Source of the DNA: Dendrobium chrysotoxum
Lineage: Eukaryota; Streptophyta; Magnoliopsida; Asparagales; Orchidaceae
Assembly: GCA_019925795.1 (NCBI GenBank)
Contig: CM034309.1
Location: 17,044,729 to 17,108,728, forward strand
Direction: 5' to 3'
Length of the DNA stretch: 64,000 nt
A model generated the notes under the pieces. The model made no database searches, had not been told where the DNA came from, and was given only the letters and a program-made list of their open reading frames with translations. Positions 22,981 through 35,600 of the stretch are shown here, in pieces; within the stretch, counting starts at the first letter, position 1, and each line of letters starts with the position of its first letter. The translations under genes and the position numbers were made by a program.

Positions 22981-24679
22981 TCTCATCAATCAAATCATAA
23001 CAGTAATATTTATATGATTATGAATTAGTACAGAAGCAGTAAAACGCATATATAGTAGCAATAAAACTTGTAAATGATAAAATAATATGATACATAAGCA
23101 AATACAGTAGTTTACTGGAGAAACCAATAAATCATTATGGTGTCAAATTAATAAAGAAGATGTTATATTAATACTATAAATCAATAAAGAATTATATAAA
23201 ATGATAAAATCAAAGTATTAGTAAGAGCTGTCAGAATCATATCGATATAGTAAAATCACATAAATGTATGCATATGTATCATATCAGTATCTTAATTATA
23301 TGCTCACTATCAGTATAGTGAACCAATAGTATTAAATAGTATTGGTGTCCATATTGGTAATAGTAAATGTTTAGTATCGTCAGTAAAATTGGTGGTAGTA
23401 ATAGTAAAATAATACATTAATAATACATTCGTGCCATAATAGTAAATTAGTATAACAATTATAAGGTCGTATAATAACAATGAATCAATAACATGCATTT
23501 CAGTAATCAGACCAAACAAGCAAGAAGTCTTAGTTTAGGCAATTTTTTCTAGTAGTAAGTTAGTTGTTAGTACCATTGGCTCAGTAAACTAAATCGTCAC
23601 TTTTTGTCCGTCGATATAGTAATAACTCTTTATAACTTCTAATCAGTGTATCACATGAATTAGTAGAGAATAACACCCAACAATAATTTTTAAAGGAAAG
23701 CCCATTGGCCCGCCATCATGTATATGTTAGTTAGTTTCCAGCCAACGTTAGTGAAACTGGCTTTTATTTATCTTCATAAATATTATATTATTATAATAGT
23801 AATAGTGACAAAGTATTATCCAATCATACACCCATTTTTATTTTCAATACATGTATTAATAGTATGCTTAAATAAAAATACATAATTATTTATTAAGCAT
23901 AAATCGTACAAAATTCAATAACTACTATTTCACCTAGTAAAATTCAATAATATTATAGTAAAAATGCTCATATTGATCACATATATTACATACAAATAGT
24001 TATGCGGTAAAAAAATTACTAAAATTAAGATATTATAATTTTTATAAGTTTTGATCAAATTAAAATACATAATATACAAAATAAATAAAATCCTTGAAAT
24101 TAGAACTAAGGTAATGATTCCTTATAATGAGATGAGCAAATCTCTCAATATGACTAACTAGCAAAAATTACTCCACAACATCCAAATCTTAACTTCTCTT
24201 TTTTCTCTCCTCACTTTTTACCCTTTATTTCCCTTACAGGTCTCAGTTAAAATGAATTTGAGTGAAATGAATTTTTAGATAAGTTATATAAGTGGATTAG
24301 GATATTTAGGAATAAAATAATATAATATATAAATGTAATGATGCAATTATTTAATTTTAGCAAAAAATCAATATAATTTTTTTTATATTTTCAAATTAGG
24401 AGCTTAAAAAATTATAAAAATATATTCATAAAATAACTCATCTTTTTTAGAAAATTTTACTGAAACCAGTTTACAAAATAGACACCTAACGGTTCTCAAA
24501 TCCCTCACTTGTGCCGATATGTGTTAATTTCTTAAAGATTTGTACAAATGCCAAAAAAATTAGAAAGAAATTAGGGTAATTAAAGCAATACAATATTTAT
24601 GATATGGTGAAGACGGTTAATGATTTGGACTTATAATGACTTCTGAAAATTTTATTTTACTGAATCAAAATATTGGTTA
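22981..24679. other. AT-rich repeat debris, no gene
   Basis: AT-rich DNA with many AGTA/TAGTAA words. The stretch 24400-24510 matches 57215-57330 in inverted orientation, so this is remains of another dispersed repeat. No coding region was recognised. Confidence 0.5.
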
Positions 24680-25100
24680 TTACATTCTGTGCCATAAAGC
24701 ATTGCAGGTCTCCCCACCATCTTATAAAATTTTTCTTTAACTTTGAGGGGTACTTTTCCATCACACAATAGGTCCAATGCATTCCTCAACTTCAACCATC
24801 CTAACTTGAATTTCACTAATAATATCCCACAATTTCACCATCACTTTGAACAATCTACCAGAGATATCTAAAATGTATACTCTGTTTAATCACTTGATCG
24901 CTCGAAATCAAAATCCCCCTATTAGATCTATTTCTACTAAAATTACACTCCATGTATTTGGCTTTAGATCTACTCAAACGAAAACCTTTATATTCTAAAG
25001 TTGACTTCCATAATTCAAATTTTCTTTCAACTCTCTCTCTCTCTCTGTAGTCTTATCAACAAGAAGAATACTATCCGCAAAAAATATACACTGGGTATAT
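24680..25100 (-). pseudogene. RTE-clade LINE reverse transcriptase fossil
   Basis: On the - strand the sequence from about 25085 downward reads FADSILLVDKT (FADD active-site region, second Asp replaced by Ser), a GA-expanded stretch, KFELWKSTLEYKGFRLSRSK, KYMECNFSR and, after frameshifts, PAMLYGTE. These are in the order seen in plant RTE-type LINE reverse transcriptases. A CT microsatellite at about 25028-25046 falls inside it. Stops and frameshifts make it inactive. Confidence 0.75.
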
Positions 25101-25601
25101 TCTCTAGCAAATGTCTACAGAGTTTACTATTCTTTAAAATTTTAATGAATCTTCATCTCATATAGCAAAACAAAAACTCGCAAGTACAAACATATTTACT
25201 TAAATTTCAAAGTTACTAGGAGATAACACCTAACAGTTCTTAACTTCTATGATGATAAAATCATTTTTTAGACAAGAAATTTCGAAGTTACTAGCAAGCA
25301 TTCATGTCACACATTATTCAAATTAAAGCTGCATTGGGAGTTTATTCAAATGATTTTATTATTTTCAAACAAACTTTATAAATTTAAATTTAGTTATATA
25401 AATAAATAGATAAATAATATTAAATATTAAATATATAAATTCATGAAATTTCGTAATATTATGTATGTAAGTAAAATAAAAAATAAAAAATAAAAACAAA
25501 AAAATAAAAAAAATTTAAAAAAAGTACCCTAAATTATTTCCATTGAATTTAAACATGCCAACCAGCTTCCGACTTTTCCAGGCAGCAGGCCCTGAACCCC
25601 A
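25101..25601. other. AT-rich upstream region of the PPR gene
   Basis: Strongly AT-rich with an A-rich block at about 25470-25530, then an abrupt switch to GC-rich coding sequence around 25600. It presumably holds the promoter, but no clear TATA box was chosen. Confidence 0.4.
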
Positions 25602-27317
25602 ATGCAGTGGAACGCCCCGGACGTTCCCGACCCGGCCCGCGTTCACGCCCAGCTAATCAAATCCCGCAGCACCGGCGGCGCCCACACCGCCGCAGAAGCT
25701 AGGTTCTATTACAACCAACTCATTGCCCTCTACTCTCGTTCGCCGTCCACCATTCCCGATGCCCTCCGTCTCTTCCACCGCCTTCCTGTCTCGCCAAACG
25801 CCGCATCCTGGACTTCCGCCATCTCAGCCCTCTCTAGTGATCCTTCCTCCGCCGCTTCTCTCTTCCTCTCCATGCTCCGCCGACCCTCCCTCCCAACCCA
25901 ATCCACCATCTCTGCCCTCCTCAAGATCCTCTCTTTCTCCTCCCTATACCTCCCCCTCGGGCTCCAGCTCCACTCCCTTTCCCTCAAGCTGTCCCTCTCA
26001 TCCCTCCCCTTCTCCGGCAGCGCCCTCATCGGGTTCTACTCCAAACACCGCTTGCCCTCCGATGCACTCAAGGCGTTCGACGAAATCCCCAACCCGGACG
26101 AGGTATGCTTCGCCGCAGTCATCGTCGGCCTCGCTCAGAACCACCGCCCCGCCCAATCCCTCTCCCTTTTTCACGAAATGCACGCCGGCGGCATCTCTTC
26201 TACCATTTATAGCGTTTCCTCCGCCATCCGCGCCGCTGCCGAGTCCGCCGCCCTCGACCAAACCCGCCTCATCCACGCCCACACCATCGTCACCGGCCTC
26301 AATCCCAACTCCATCGTCGGAACCGCTTTACTCAACGCATACGGCAAGGCCGGACTCGTTTCCGACGCGCACCAAGCGTTCGACGAATTGTCCTGCGCTG
26401 GAAAAGCCAACCTTGTGACATGGAACGCCTTGCTTTCAGCCTACGCCCAGCAAGGCGATGCCACGTCCGCCAAACAACTGTTCGACCAAATGCTCGAACG
26501 AAATCTCGCACCCGACGAGTACACTTTCCTCGCCATCCTCACCGCTTATAGCAACTCCGGTTTGGTGGACGAAACAGAGAATTGGCTGAACGAGATGCGT
26601 ACGCTTTATGGCGTAGAACCAGGGATTGAGCATTACTCGTGCTTACTGGGAGCAATGGCGCGAGCTGGGCGGCTCGACGAGGCTGAGCGCTTCGTGTTGG
26701 AAATGCCGTTCGAGCCCGACGCCGCCGTGTGGCGGACGCTCCTCTCATCCTGCATGGTTCACAGCAACGCCGACATCGGTCGGAGAGCGGCGGGGCGTCT
26801 CCTGGAGTTAGACCCGCAAGACGACTCAGCCTACGTTATGCTAGCCAAAATCTACTCTTTCGTCGGGAGAAAGGGGGAGATGGCAAAGATGTGGACGACG
26901 ATGAGGGATCACGGGGTGCGGAAGGAGGGAGGGAGGAGCTGGATTGAGGTAGCCGGCGGCGTGCACGTTTTCGTCGCCGGCGATCGGCAGCACGAGAGAG
27001 CGTCGGAGATATATGCGAAAGTTCGGGAATTGGAGATGGAAACGGGGAAATTGGGGTATGTGGAGAAGGGAGGGGAGGGGGTTTGGGAGCACAGCGAGAG
27101 GTTGGCGGTGGCAATGGGGCTGATTAGCAATGGCGGAGGCACGGCGGCGGACGGACAGCCGGCGTTGAGAGTGATAAAGAATTTGAGAATTTGCGGGGAT
27201 TGCCATGAGTTCTTCAAGTATGTGAGTAGGATAATTGGGAGAGATATTGTGGTTAGGGATGTCAACAGGTATCATAGGTTTGAGGAAGGGGCTTGTAGCT
27301 GCAAGGATTGTTGGTGA
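25602..27317 (+). CDS. DYW-class PLS pentatricopeptide repeat protein, single exon
   Basis: 571 residues, uninterrupted, intronless as is usual for plant PPR genes. PPR motifs fill about residues 33-370 (clear units near 168-200, 235-270, 271-305 with VTWNALLSAYAQQG, 306-340). The E/E+ region (about 375-485) includes GGRSWIEVAGGVHVFVAGD, where the usual PG is GG. The C-terminal DYW cytidine-deaminase-like domain (about 490-571) keeps the zinc-site pattern: H497-S-E499, C531-x2-C534, then H558 and C565-x-C567; the terminal triplet is DCW instead of DYW. The linker between GYV and HSE is shorter than usual. Such proteins bind organellar transcripts and direct C-to-U editing; an N-terminal targeting peptide is not obvious. 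The ATG at 25602 is the first in frame. Other frames here are GC-driven shadows. Confidence 0.9.
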   Translation: MQWNAPDVPDPARVHAQLIKSRSTGGAHTAAEARFYYNQLIALYSRSPSTIPDALRLFHRLPVSPNAASWTSAISALSSDPSSAASLFLSMLRRPSLPTQSTISALLKILSFSSLYLPLGLQLHSLSLKLSLSSLPFSGSALIGFYSKHRLPSDALKAFDEIPNPDEVCFAAVIVGLAQNHRPAQSLSLFHEMHAGGISSTIYSVSSAIRAAAESAALDQTRLIHAHTIVTGLNPNSIVGTALLNAYGKAGLVSDAHQAFDELSCAGKANLVTWNALLSAYAQQGDATSAKQLFDQMLERNLAPDEYTFLAILTAYSNSGLVDETENWLNEMRTLYGVEPGIEHYSCLLGAMARAGRLDEAERFVLEMPFEPDAAVWRTLLSSCMVHSNADIGRRAAGRLLELDPQDDSAYVMLAKIYSFVGRKGEMAKMWTTMRDHGVRKEGGRSWIEVAGGVHVFVAGDRQHERASEIYAKVRELEMETGKLGYVEKGGEGVWEHSERLAVAMGLISNGGGTAADGQPALRVIKNLRICGDCHEFFKYVSRIIGRDIVVRDVNRYHRFEEGACSCKDCW

Positions 27318-27919
27318 AACTTCAGGAAATTCCTCTCCATTTGGTGGTTCATGAAGGCATGGGTTGAATTTTTTTTTTTTTTTTTTGGGACATAGGCTGA
27401 TTAGGGCAAAGTCTTTAAGAATCTGAAATCTCTTGGTTGATAGTCAAAACTCTCAACTAACGGATCAATGTGAGCTATATGCATTGGTTAATTGCAATTT
27501 TAATAAAATTTTATTGAAATTTTGTGATTGTTGTAGTTCCAAAACTTCTAACTATTGAAAGTAGTTGAAATTAAAAATAGTAATTGGTTTGAAATCAGTT
27601 TTAGCCTAAACAAATGAAATTACTTAAATTTAAAATCCTGTCCAATACAAACCTAACAATTATTTGGCAAGCAATTTAAAGAAAAAAAGGGTTATTTGAA
27701 TAAAATTATATGTGGTTTGATAAATCAAAGCCCAAGCATGTATGGCCCAATTACGTTAAGAGTTTTTTCAAATCAAAACTTAGAGTAAAGAACTTCAATG
27801 TATTTTATTTTGATAAGTGTGAGCTCTGTTATAGAAAATAGATTTGAATAACTTTTTGTTGTAATTTTAGAATGATTTTGATTGTATTCACTGAAAGGAG
27901 AAGCTTGTTGGCTTCCTCC
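27318..27919. other. 3' flank of the PPR gene
   Basis: A T-homopolymer at about 27370-27386 is followed by AT-rich DNA. No gene was recognised. Confidence 0.5.
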
Positions 27920-28266
27920 AATTATTCTGTCTAGAATCCGAACGCAGTGCATAGTCCGGATTACTGCGTATTTACTCTGTATTTTTTGATACAAAACAAA
28001 TAAGCAGTAAATAAGTAGCAAATTAATAATACTCACTAAATATGTACTAAATACTAAAAAAAAACGTAAAAAATACTCACTAAAAGCGCAGAAAAATACT
28101 CACAACTAATGATTGGCTTAGTATTTTTTGCATTTTTTCTGTGTTTTTAGTGAGTATTTAGTGTGTATTTAGTAATTATTATTAATTTGTTGCTTATTTG
28201 CTGTGTATCAAAAAATACGCAGCAATCTGGACTATGCTTTGCATTCGGATTCCGGATAGAATAATT
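27920..28266. mobile_element. Foldback MITE with 5-bp flanking duplication
   Basis: A 347-bp sequence whose halves are near-complete inverted repeats: AATTATTCT at 27920-27928 pairs with AGAATAATT at 28258-28266, and inner blocks (CATAGTCC, TGCGTATTT, AATAAGCAG-like, TACTAAATAC) also pair. CCTCC flanks both sides (27915-27919, 28267-28271). It would form a long hairpin. It has no coding capacity and its superfamily is uncertain. Confidence 0.8.
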
Positions 28267-29650
28267 CCTCCCTCCTATGAGGCTACTTTGATGAGTATCC
28301 AATATCTATGAGCCCATAATGTGAAAAGTTTGCTTTGATGATGACAATATATAACTGCTGACAGTAATATTTTAGTAAAGTGATAACTAAGTTACTAGAA
28401 TGTAAGGATAATGATGATAAAATTTCTTACTTTCAAATGATTTTTTACTATTTTTAAAGCAATTTTTTAGTACAAATATTTTTTTGAAAGCAATGAAAAA
28501 ATAGTGACAAAAAATTATCCCAAACGTAACCTCAATGAACAAACAAGAAGATTTGGAGATAGAACCAAGTCTAAGCAAAAAATAGGATAAGTTAATTGGG
28601 TCCCATAAATTTGCATATATATTATGTAGTTGCTAAATTGTCTATACTCCATGGCTTTTTGTACGTGTACTCTAATTAGAATATAAGCATATTATTTCAT
28701 TATAATTGCTAAAATATTGCTTTACATGTAGATCTTCTCATTAACTATACAAGGAAAATAAAATAAATTAGAAGGTTATTTATCATTTAAATAAATTAAA
28801 AGATAGAACTTTGAATAATCAACATCTATGCCAAAAAAAAAAACCCCAAAAAAATTAATTTAAATCCCCTCTAAGGAAAAAAATCTATATAATATACAAC
28901 AACAATTTTGATATAATTCTAAAATTTTTTGAAATCCATTCTGAAATATTTTATATCAGAAGATTCTAACATTCCAAATATCTTTCTAATTGCATGCAAA
29001 GTGTCAAAATATTAAAAAAACAAATTAAATTTATTCTAGCCATCCAAAAAAATATTGCACGACTGAAATTGATAAATAATCGTGTAATTATCAAAATAAT
29101 TGAAGAAAATCCGAATCAAAGATAACTTAGGGTTTAGGGTCTGTTGATCTAAGGATACTTTTTGACCTGATTTGTTATTGGGAGCTTTGACTATTAATTA
29201 AAAAATCTTAGATTCAAATTTTATATATATGATGTCTGTATGAGTTTATCTTAATTGACCTAAAAATTTAAAAAAAAAAATGTAACAATGTTTCCTTGCA
29301 TAATTTCTCTGCAAGATATAACGAATACAATAAAAATAATACAGGAGAAATAAGCAGTCAAATCCTACCAGATCAAATATAGGACATATCCACTATCCGT
29401 ACTGGAGCAACATGAAGTAATGAACACGTATATTTTTCTTTCTCCATCTCAATAGGACTAAAATCAGGAAAAAACAAAAATGTGTTATACAACTTGCTAT
29501 GTCACATCATGACATTAGAATACAAGATCTACAGATAGCTAACTTTTATACAAAATTACAGCTACATGTTTGAAATAGATTCACCTCATCTCAAAAAGAA
29601 AGGGCTTCGATTTGGTTGCAAAATGATAGGGGGCTGAGCATACATTTGTT
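28267..29650. other. Intergenic AT-rich DNA downstream of the EPL gene
   Basis: No gene was recognised. The end of the EPL gene, read on the - strand, lies at 29651, so its 3' UTR probably extends into about 29300-29650. Confidence 0.5.
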
Positions 29651-32600
29651 TTAAATTTCTGGCAAAGAGTCAAAAATGGAAGAAACAGCTTCAGCTGGCA
29701 TTGATCCGATGGCTTCAGAAATTCTTAGAGCCATGAATGATTTATATGCTGCTAGATCAGCATTCTCCATCAGCAACTGCGCTCTGCGGCGCAAAGGAAC
29801 GGCAACTTCCATCAACTGCCGCCATGCATTTTCGGCTTCATGGACTTTGAGAAGTGCTTCTGCTTTGGCCTCCTCTTTTGCCTTGGCTGGACAAGAACGT
29901 AGAAATCATAATTAAGTTAGAGCTTTACCACCATAAAAATTCAAAATAAATTTTAAGAGATTTATTGGGCATTTTCGATTAAGATGAAAATATTTTGTCA
30001 TCCAACATAGCAAAAGGATAAAATATAACGAGATAGTGTAAGAGTGTCATCTCACTATTTTAGCGGAGTAACCAAAGCATTAGTCATTATCCTACTACAC
30101 TTTTGAGTAGGACTACATCTTCCAGATGATATATATATATATATTCCTTGAGATGGGCCTCAACCAAGTTGAGGCGCAAGCCTCATGAAAAAAAATGCCT
30201 CGAGGCATTTTTCACTGGAATTGTACTGAGGCGGGCCTCAAGACGAGCCTTATATTACGCAATTTTAAACAATGAAAATTATAACTCTTTTTGACATTAA
30301 ATTTTACACCAAAAAAAAAACAAAAAAGATTGAGAAACAACAGTAAATGCCTCCACTTCAGCTTCATTCAAAATAATAAAATGCTTCTAATCCCTTTCAT
30401 TACAACAACATCAAACCTTTATCCCACACCATGGGATCAGCTACATGAATTCTTTTTTCTCTATTGTGTCTTGTTTAGATTCAAATTCTCATTTAAATCT
30501 TATAAAAAATATAATTTTCTAATATTTTCTAACTACATCTTTTTAGGTCTACCTCTAACTTTCATTAATGCAAACAAAATACCTAGCAAATTACAAAAAA
30601 AAAAAAACGTGTGATCGAGAAGATAGCACATTCATTTATTTGTTGAATTGTATCGCTACACCAATACATATAAAACGCACATAATAGAACTCAGTGGCAA
30701 TCAAGGAGCTCCAAAAAATAGGGTGTTTTCATCAAGCTCCAAGTAGGTTTGACCCTGTGTAACAATAAGCTAGCAACAGTTCAAATACATATTGCTTAAA
30801 TAAGCATTAAAAAGAAAGTTAGGTAATCATGACAGATCTAAAGCCGACATAAAAATCCAAATGATTATGGCATGCAGGTAAATAGAACTTTTCCAGAACA
30901 ACACTATCCCACCATACCATACATGGTTCTACTAAATGATAAAACTTCCAATGTATAATTTAACAGAGGATCATTTTCAAACATAAACTAAATAAAATCA
31001 TTACACACCTTACCTAGCACGGCTTGTTAAGTTTCAACAAGATTTGGTTAAAGTTCAATTAGATTTGATTCGGTTAATCCACTTAGGAGCAAGTTCAACG
31101 GGGAATCACAAATTAGTAAGAATATGATAATTGCTGAAATGACAATATGCAAATTTAGAAGAGGGGTTAATTAAACAATAAATAAACAATTTATGGCAAT
31201 ACAAACTAATATTAAACATGAAAAAAAAAGTTGAGAAATACATACAATCAAACCCCCAAGCAGGTTTTCCTCTCCCAACATGGCTTCGCATTCTCTTCAA
31301 AGATCTCCTCTTTCGAAGAACTCGTCTTTGCATCAATTGTGGTTTCCTCAGAGATAAACCCTGCTCATTAGAAAGTCTAAGTTATATTTTGGTTGACAAA
31401 CTGCCAAAATAGAAGCATTAGGTCATTAAAAGCAGTTCAAATGAAGTAAACACGGACTTTCACTAAAACCAGTTTAACTGAAACAAAAGATATTTTTACG
31501 CACAAATGTATTCAATGCTTTTAATGGAACAATATATGAAAACAAAACTACTGTAACCGCACGTCCAAAGGCGCATGGACAAACCTATGATGCACCGACA
31601 CTTCTCAAAGAGGCGTGCAGTGTCCGACACGTATCAGACACGAGTGACATGCCTCCGATACGTGCCGGACATACTGAAAATGTGTCTATTTAAAAAAATA
31701 TTAAATACAAATTGGACACGTATGTCTTAATTATTTTATGATTTTTTTAAAATATGATTTCTTGAATTAAAATTTTTATTTATTTAAAATATAAAAATTA
31801 AATTTCTTATTTTATATCCATAACACCAAATCAATCACCCGCACTCAATACCCCATTCATCGAATACTCTCATTTTCATTTCTCTTTGGCAGGGCGTGAC
31901 TTTGGTTCACAACAATGCATGATGTCATCTCAACATTGACATCTAACGTCGTTACAACATCAACATTTCAAAAAACCACCTCAATATCAAAGTCTGACAC
32001 TATCTTGACATTGATACTTGACGCTAGCAATTTCTAGACCCACAACTTGACAGCTCATCTTTGTCTGACATCTTCTTAACATCGACAACCAACGCCCTCT
32101 CAACATCAATGACAGACGCCCCTTATACTTATTGCATAACATTAATGCCCGAGTCTCGACAACACTAGATGCCTGATACACGGCATCAACGTTCAACTCT
32201 TGACATCATAATATTAATCATTTTAAGCACAAATTCTAATTAAATGACTTATTATTTCAAAATTATTTTTAATATTACACCTATTCAATTTTTATACACT
32301 TTTTAAAATATAAAAATTATAATACCATGTCCAACCCGTATCCATGTCCTATATTTTCAATAACTGACGTGTCATGTGTCCGTGTCGTGTCGTATCTGTG
32401 TCGTCGTGTCCCTGTCTATGCATCATAGGGACGAACAGAAGACACCTGAGAGGAATGTATACTCAGCAAAACATCTTCAGCAATTCTAAGAGAAATAAGA
32501 GACCTTAGCACAAACAACAACTAAGCAGTCTATTCTTTTCCTAATTACACATAGTTTGCCATATAATACAATACCATAGTAATTACTCATTCCTTCTTAT

Positions 32601-35600
32601 AACTTATAGGATACCTAGAACTACAAATAGCCAATTAGCAATAAGCTTTATCGAATTTAAAAGCCTAAAATCAAGTGCTGCACACCACCAACCAACTGGC
32701 AACGTGAACAACCAGTTTGGGAACTAGTGCTTAAAGACGGGAGGCAGTCAAATGGTGCCACAACACAAAGGCCTGCAGGAGCTATAAAGCAGACGCATGG
32801 CACAGAATGTGATAGTAAAAAGTTGCTAATCATTAAAATAATAACCAATATATTATTAACTCAACAATTTAAAAAAACATGTCCTAAAAAGAAAAAAAGG
32901 CCACATAACTATAGCATAGGTTTGTTCAGCATGTATGACTATTAGATGTCATATGAGACAATTTCCAAATAAATCAAACCAACTTCCTTTACCTATAATC
33001 CAACAATAAACACAATAAATGAAATATAAACTACCTAAATTTGAAGGAAACATTTTTCCTTTGTGATATCAACCACTTTTCAAACACATGACAACAAACA
33101 AAAACAACTGAACTAAAACTACAATTTTAAAGAAATTCAACACTGAAGGATCAAAGAAAAAACAAGGTAAAATGGTTCTGGCTGGAGAAAAAAAAAAGCC
33201 ATGTCTAAAGCAAATCATTTGGTAAGGTGGCTAGAGAGATTATTTCGAAAACCAAAGCAACAACTCAGAGGAAAGGATACTCTCCCACCCATATTTTCTT
33301 TAAATTATTTTCCTCAACCAACAAAGAAAAACAACGAAAAGTAAAAGTAGCCTAATCAATAGAAAGTGCTCAAAGAAAAGGACGAGACACCATCAAACTT
33401 TAATAAGAAAAGAGCAACTTCGTTGATACTTAAAAAAAAAAGAATTATCATTGCATCCCACTTCACCAAAAGAATGGCAAGGAAAAATACGATACACCAT
33501 ATGCGTGATGTGCCATGCAAACATAACCCATGCCATCCTGCATATTTGTGCTTTGCATCACTAATGGGGTCAAGGGTACACTGCATGATGACTTGAGCCA
33601 TAGTGGTTGCAATTTTTTTCCATTGAAAAGTATGCAGATCACAAGGGTGATAACAATATGATTTTAGGCTTATCCAATACCGAAGCAAAATCAGATCAAA
33701 TATGAAAAAGCAAGCTCAAAGTCAGACCGTGACTAGAATAGGTTTGATTTTGATCCATCTTAGCTCATATTTGCTCAGTTATGACTCATCTGAAAATCAC
33801 TTATTTCTTTTTTTAGAATTGATTTCATGTATGTATGTATATACATGCTATTTATATGAATCAGCATAAGAATCAAACTGAGCTAAAACTTTGCCCTAAG
33901 GATTAGCTTGTTTGGACTGATTTGAGCTCGATATGGGCAAAAATTGATTCAATATTTGAGTTAAAATCTAGTTGAACATGCAACCAAGCCCTGTTCCAAA
34001 ACATCTACGACATGCCAAGACTCACTGCTATCACTACTTAACAGTTTATTTTGTTTTTTCCGCTAAATAATATCCCATATTGTGCTACACATTTCTTGCA
34101 TTGTTATGATATGAAGCTTTAGTATCTACCATAACAGAATATAATTGAATGTCAATTAAGCTTCTTACATTTAGTAACACACAGATACTGTTCCACAACA
34201 TATAATGCATGTGATATATTATTATAAAAATTGTGCTTCATATTGCATTATGCATGCCATTATTTGACTATAAAATAATGACATTATGTTATAGCCACCT
34301 ATTAGACATCTAGGACATTATGTTAGACTATAACATATGACATATGAATGACAATGTGAAAAGTTATAACCTATTTATTAAATATAAGTGTATTAAAAGT
34401 AGGTCTAACGTCATGAAAATAATGCAACAAGATAATAGGTGGTTATAACATAAATTGTAACATAAGAATAAAAACCATGTCTTGTCTTTTATGATTTTAA
34501 AACATGGTTACAACATAACAATCAAGGCAAAGCAAATAGGTGAAATGAGAAACCATATTTCTTTTATATTCGTCAAAACAAATCAATCAGTTATTCTACC
34601 TTTTAGCCTTGGACGACAAAAAAATAAAAACTACCAACACCACCACACATAATCAACACACAATCAAAAGGAACAATAGCCTGAGCAATAAGAATTAACA
34701 TACATTTAGTCCCTAGATCCATTCTAAACAGGGAAAAATTAGCACCCCTGCATGAAATAGTTTTTTTAAGAATCATCTATCCAAACCACAAGCATATGTT
34801 GCAAAAAATCATATGGAGGGAGTAAAGTATAAAAAGATTACAGAGAATCATTAGCAGCAGCATCTATGAACGTTAACAGTTTGATTTCGATGGGGAAACC
34901 CATTCATCCCACGAATTACAGGAAATGGAGGGGGATGTGTGCATGCGGGTGCTGGAAAAATATACTAAGGGCATGTTTTTGATGCGTAAGCTAATTAAAA
35001 TAAGAAAGCATGTATTGCTTTATCAATTTGGTTTTAAAAAAGACAATAAACTAGTCAAACACTACAACAAAATTATAATTTGTATGCAAGAAGCAATACA
35101 ACAATGAGAAAATGTGTAACGTGAGGGAGAAAAGGCCAATTAAAACACTTCTAACTTCCAGATAGCAGATGAACCCATTACACAATCAAGAACCTGAACA
35201 TGGATGATGATACAGATCTGTAGAGCAAAAAAAGCATATGCATCAATCTTACCTGGAACACCCTGACCAAAGGAGCACGTTTTTGTTTCCTCTTCTTTAA
35301 CCAGTAATCATAGACATCAGCAACAATATCTTTAGTCCCTAATTCCTCCTGATTATTTGGTTCTCTTTCAAAGGATATTATATCAGAAGAACTATAATAT
35401 TCATTCTTTTCAAATGTGAATATCATTCTTTCAAAGGTGTCTTCCAATAGATAAGATAAGGTACCGTTCTGTTTAATTGAGCTGCTAGAATTGTGTTGTT
35501 TCAACCACTCCTCATCTCCTGAATCCATATCATAATAGGGAACTTCACTCACAGTAGCTCGCAAAATTTCATCACCATGTTTCATATGGATATACTGTTC

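Noticed and set aside
22981..24520. A full inverted copy of the family C LTR
   Set aside because: Only short, scattered matches were seen by eye (for example near 23630), not enough to support a boundary.
25723..27275. Overlapping frames inside the PPR gene on both strands
   Set aside because: Low stop frequency in GC-rich DNA. Only the 25602-27317 frame has PPR, E and DYW motifs.
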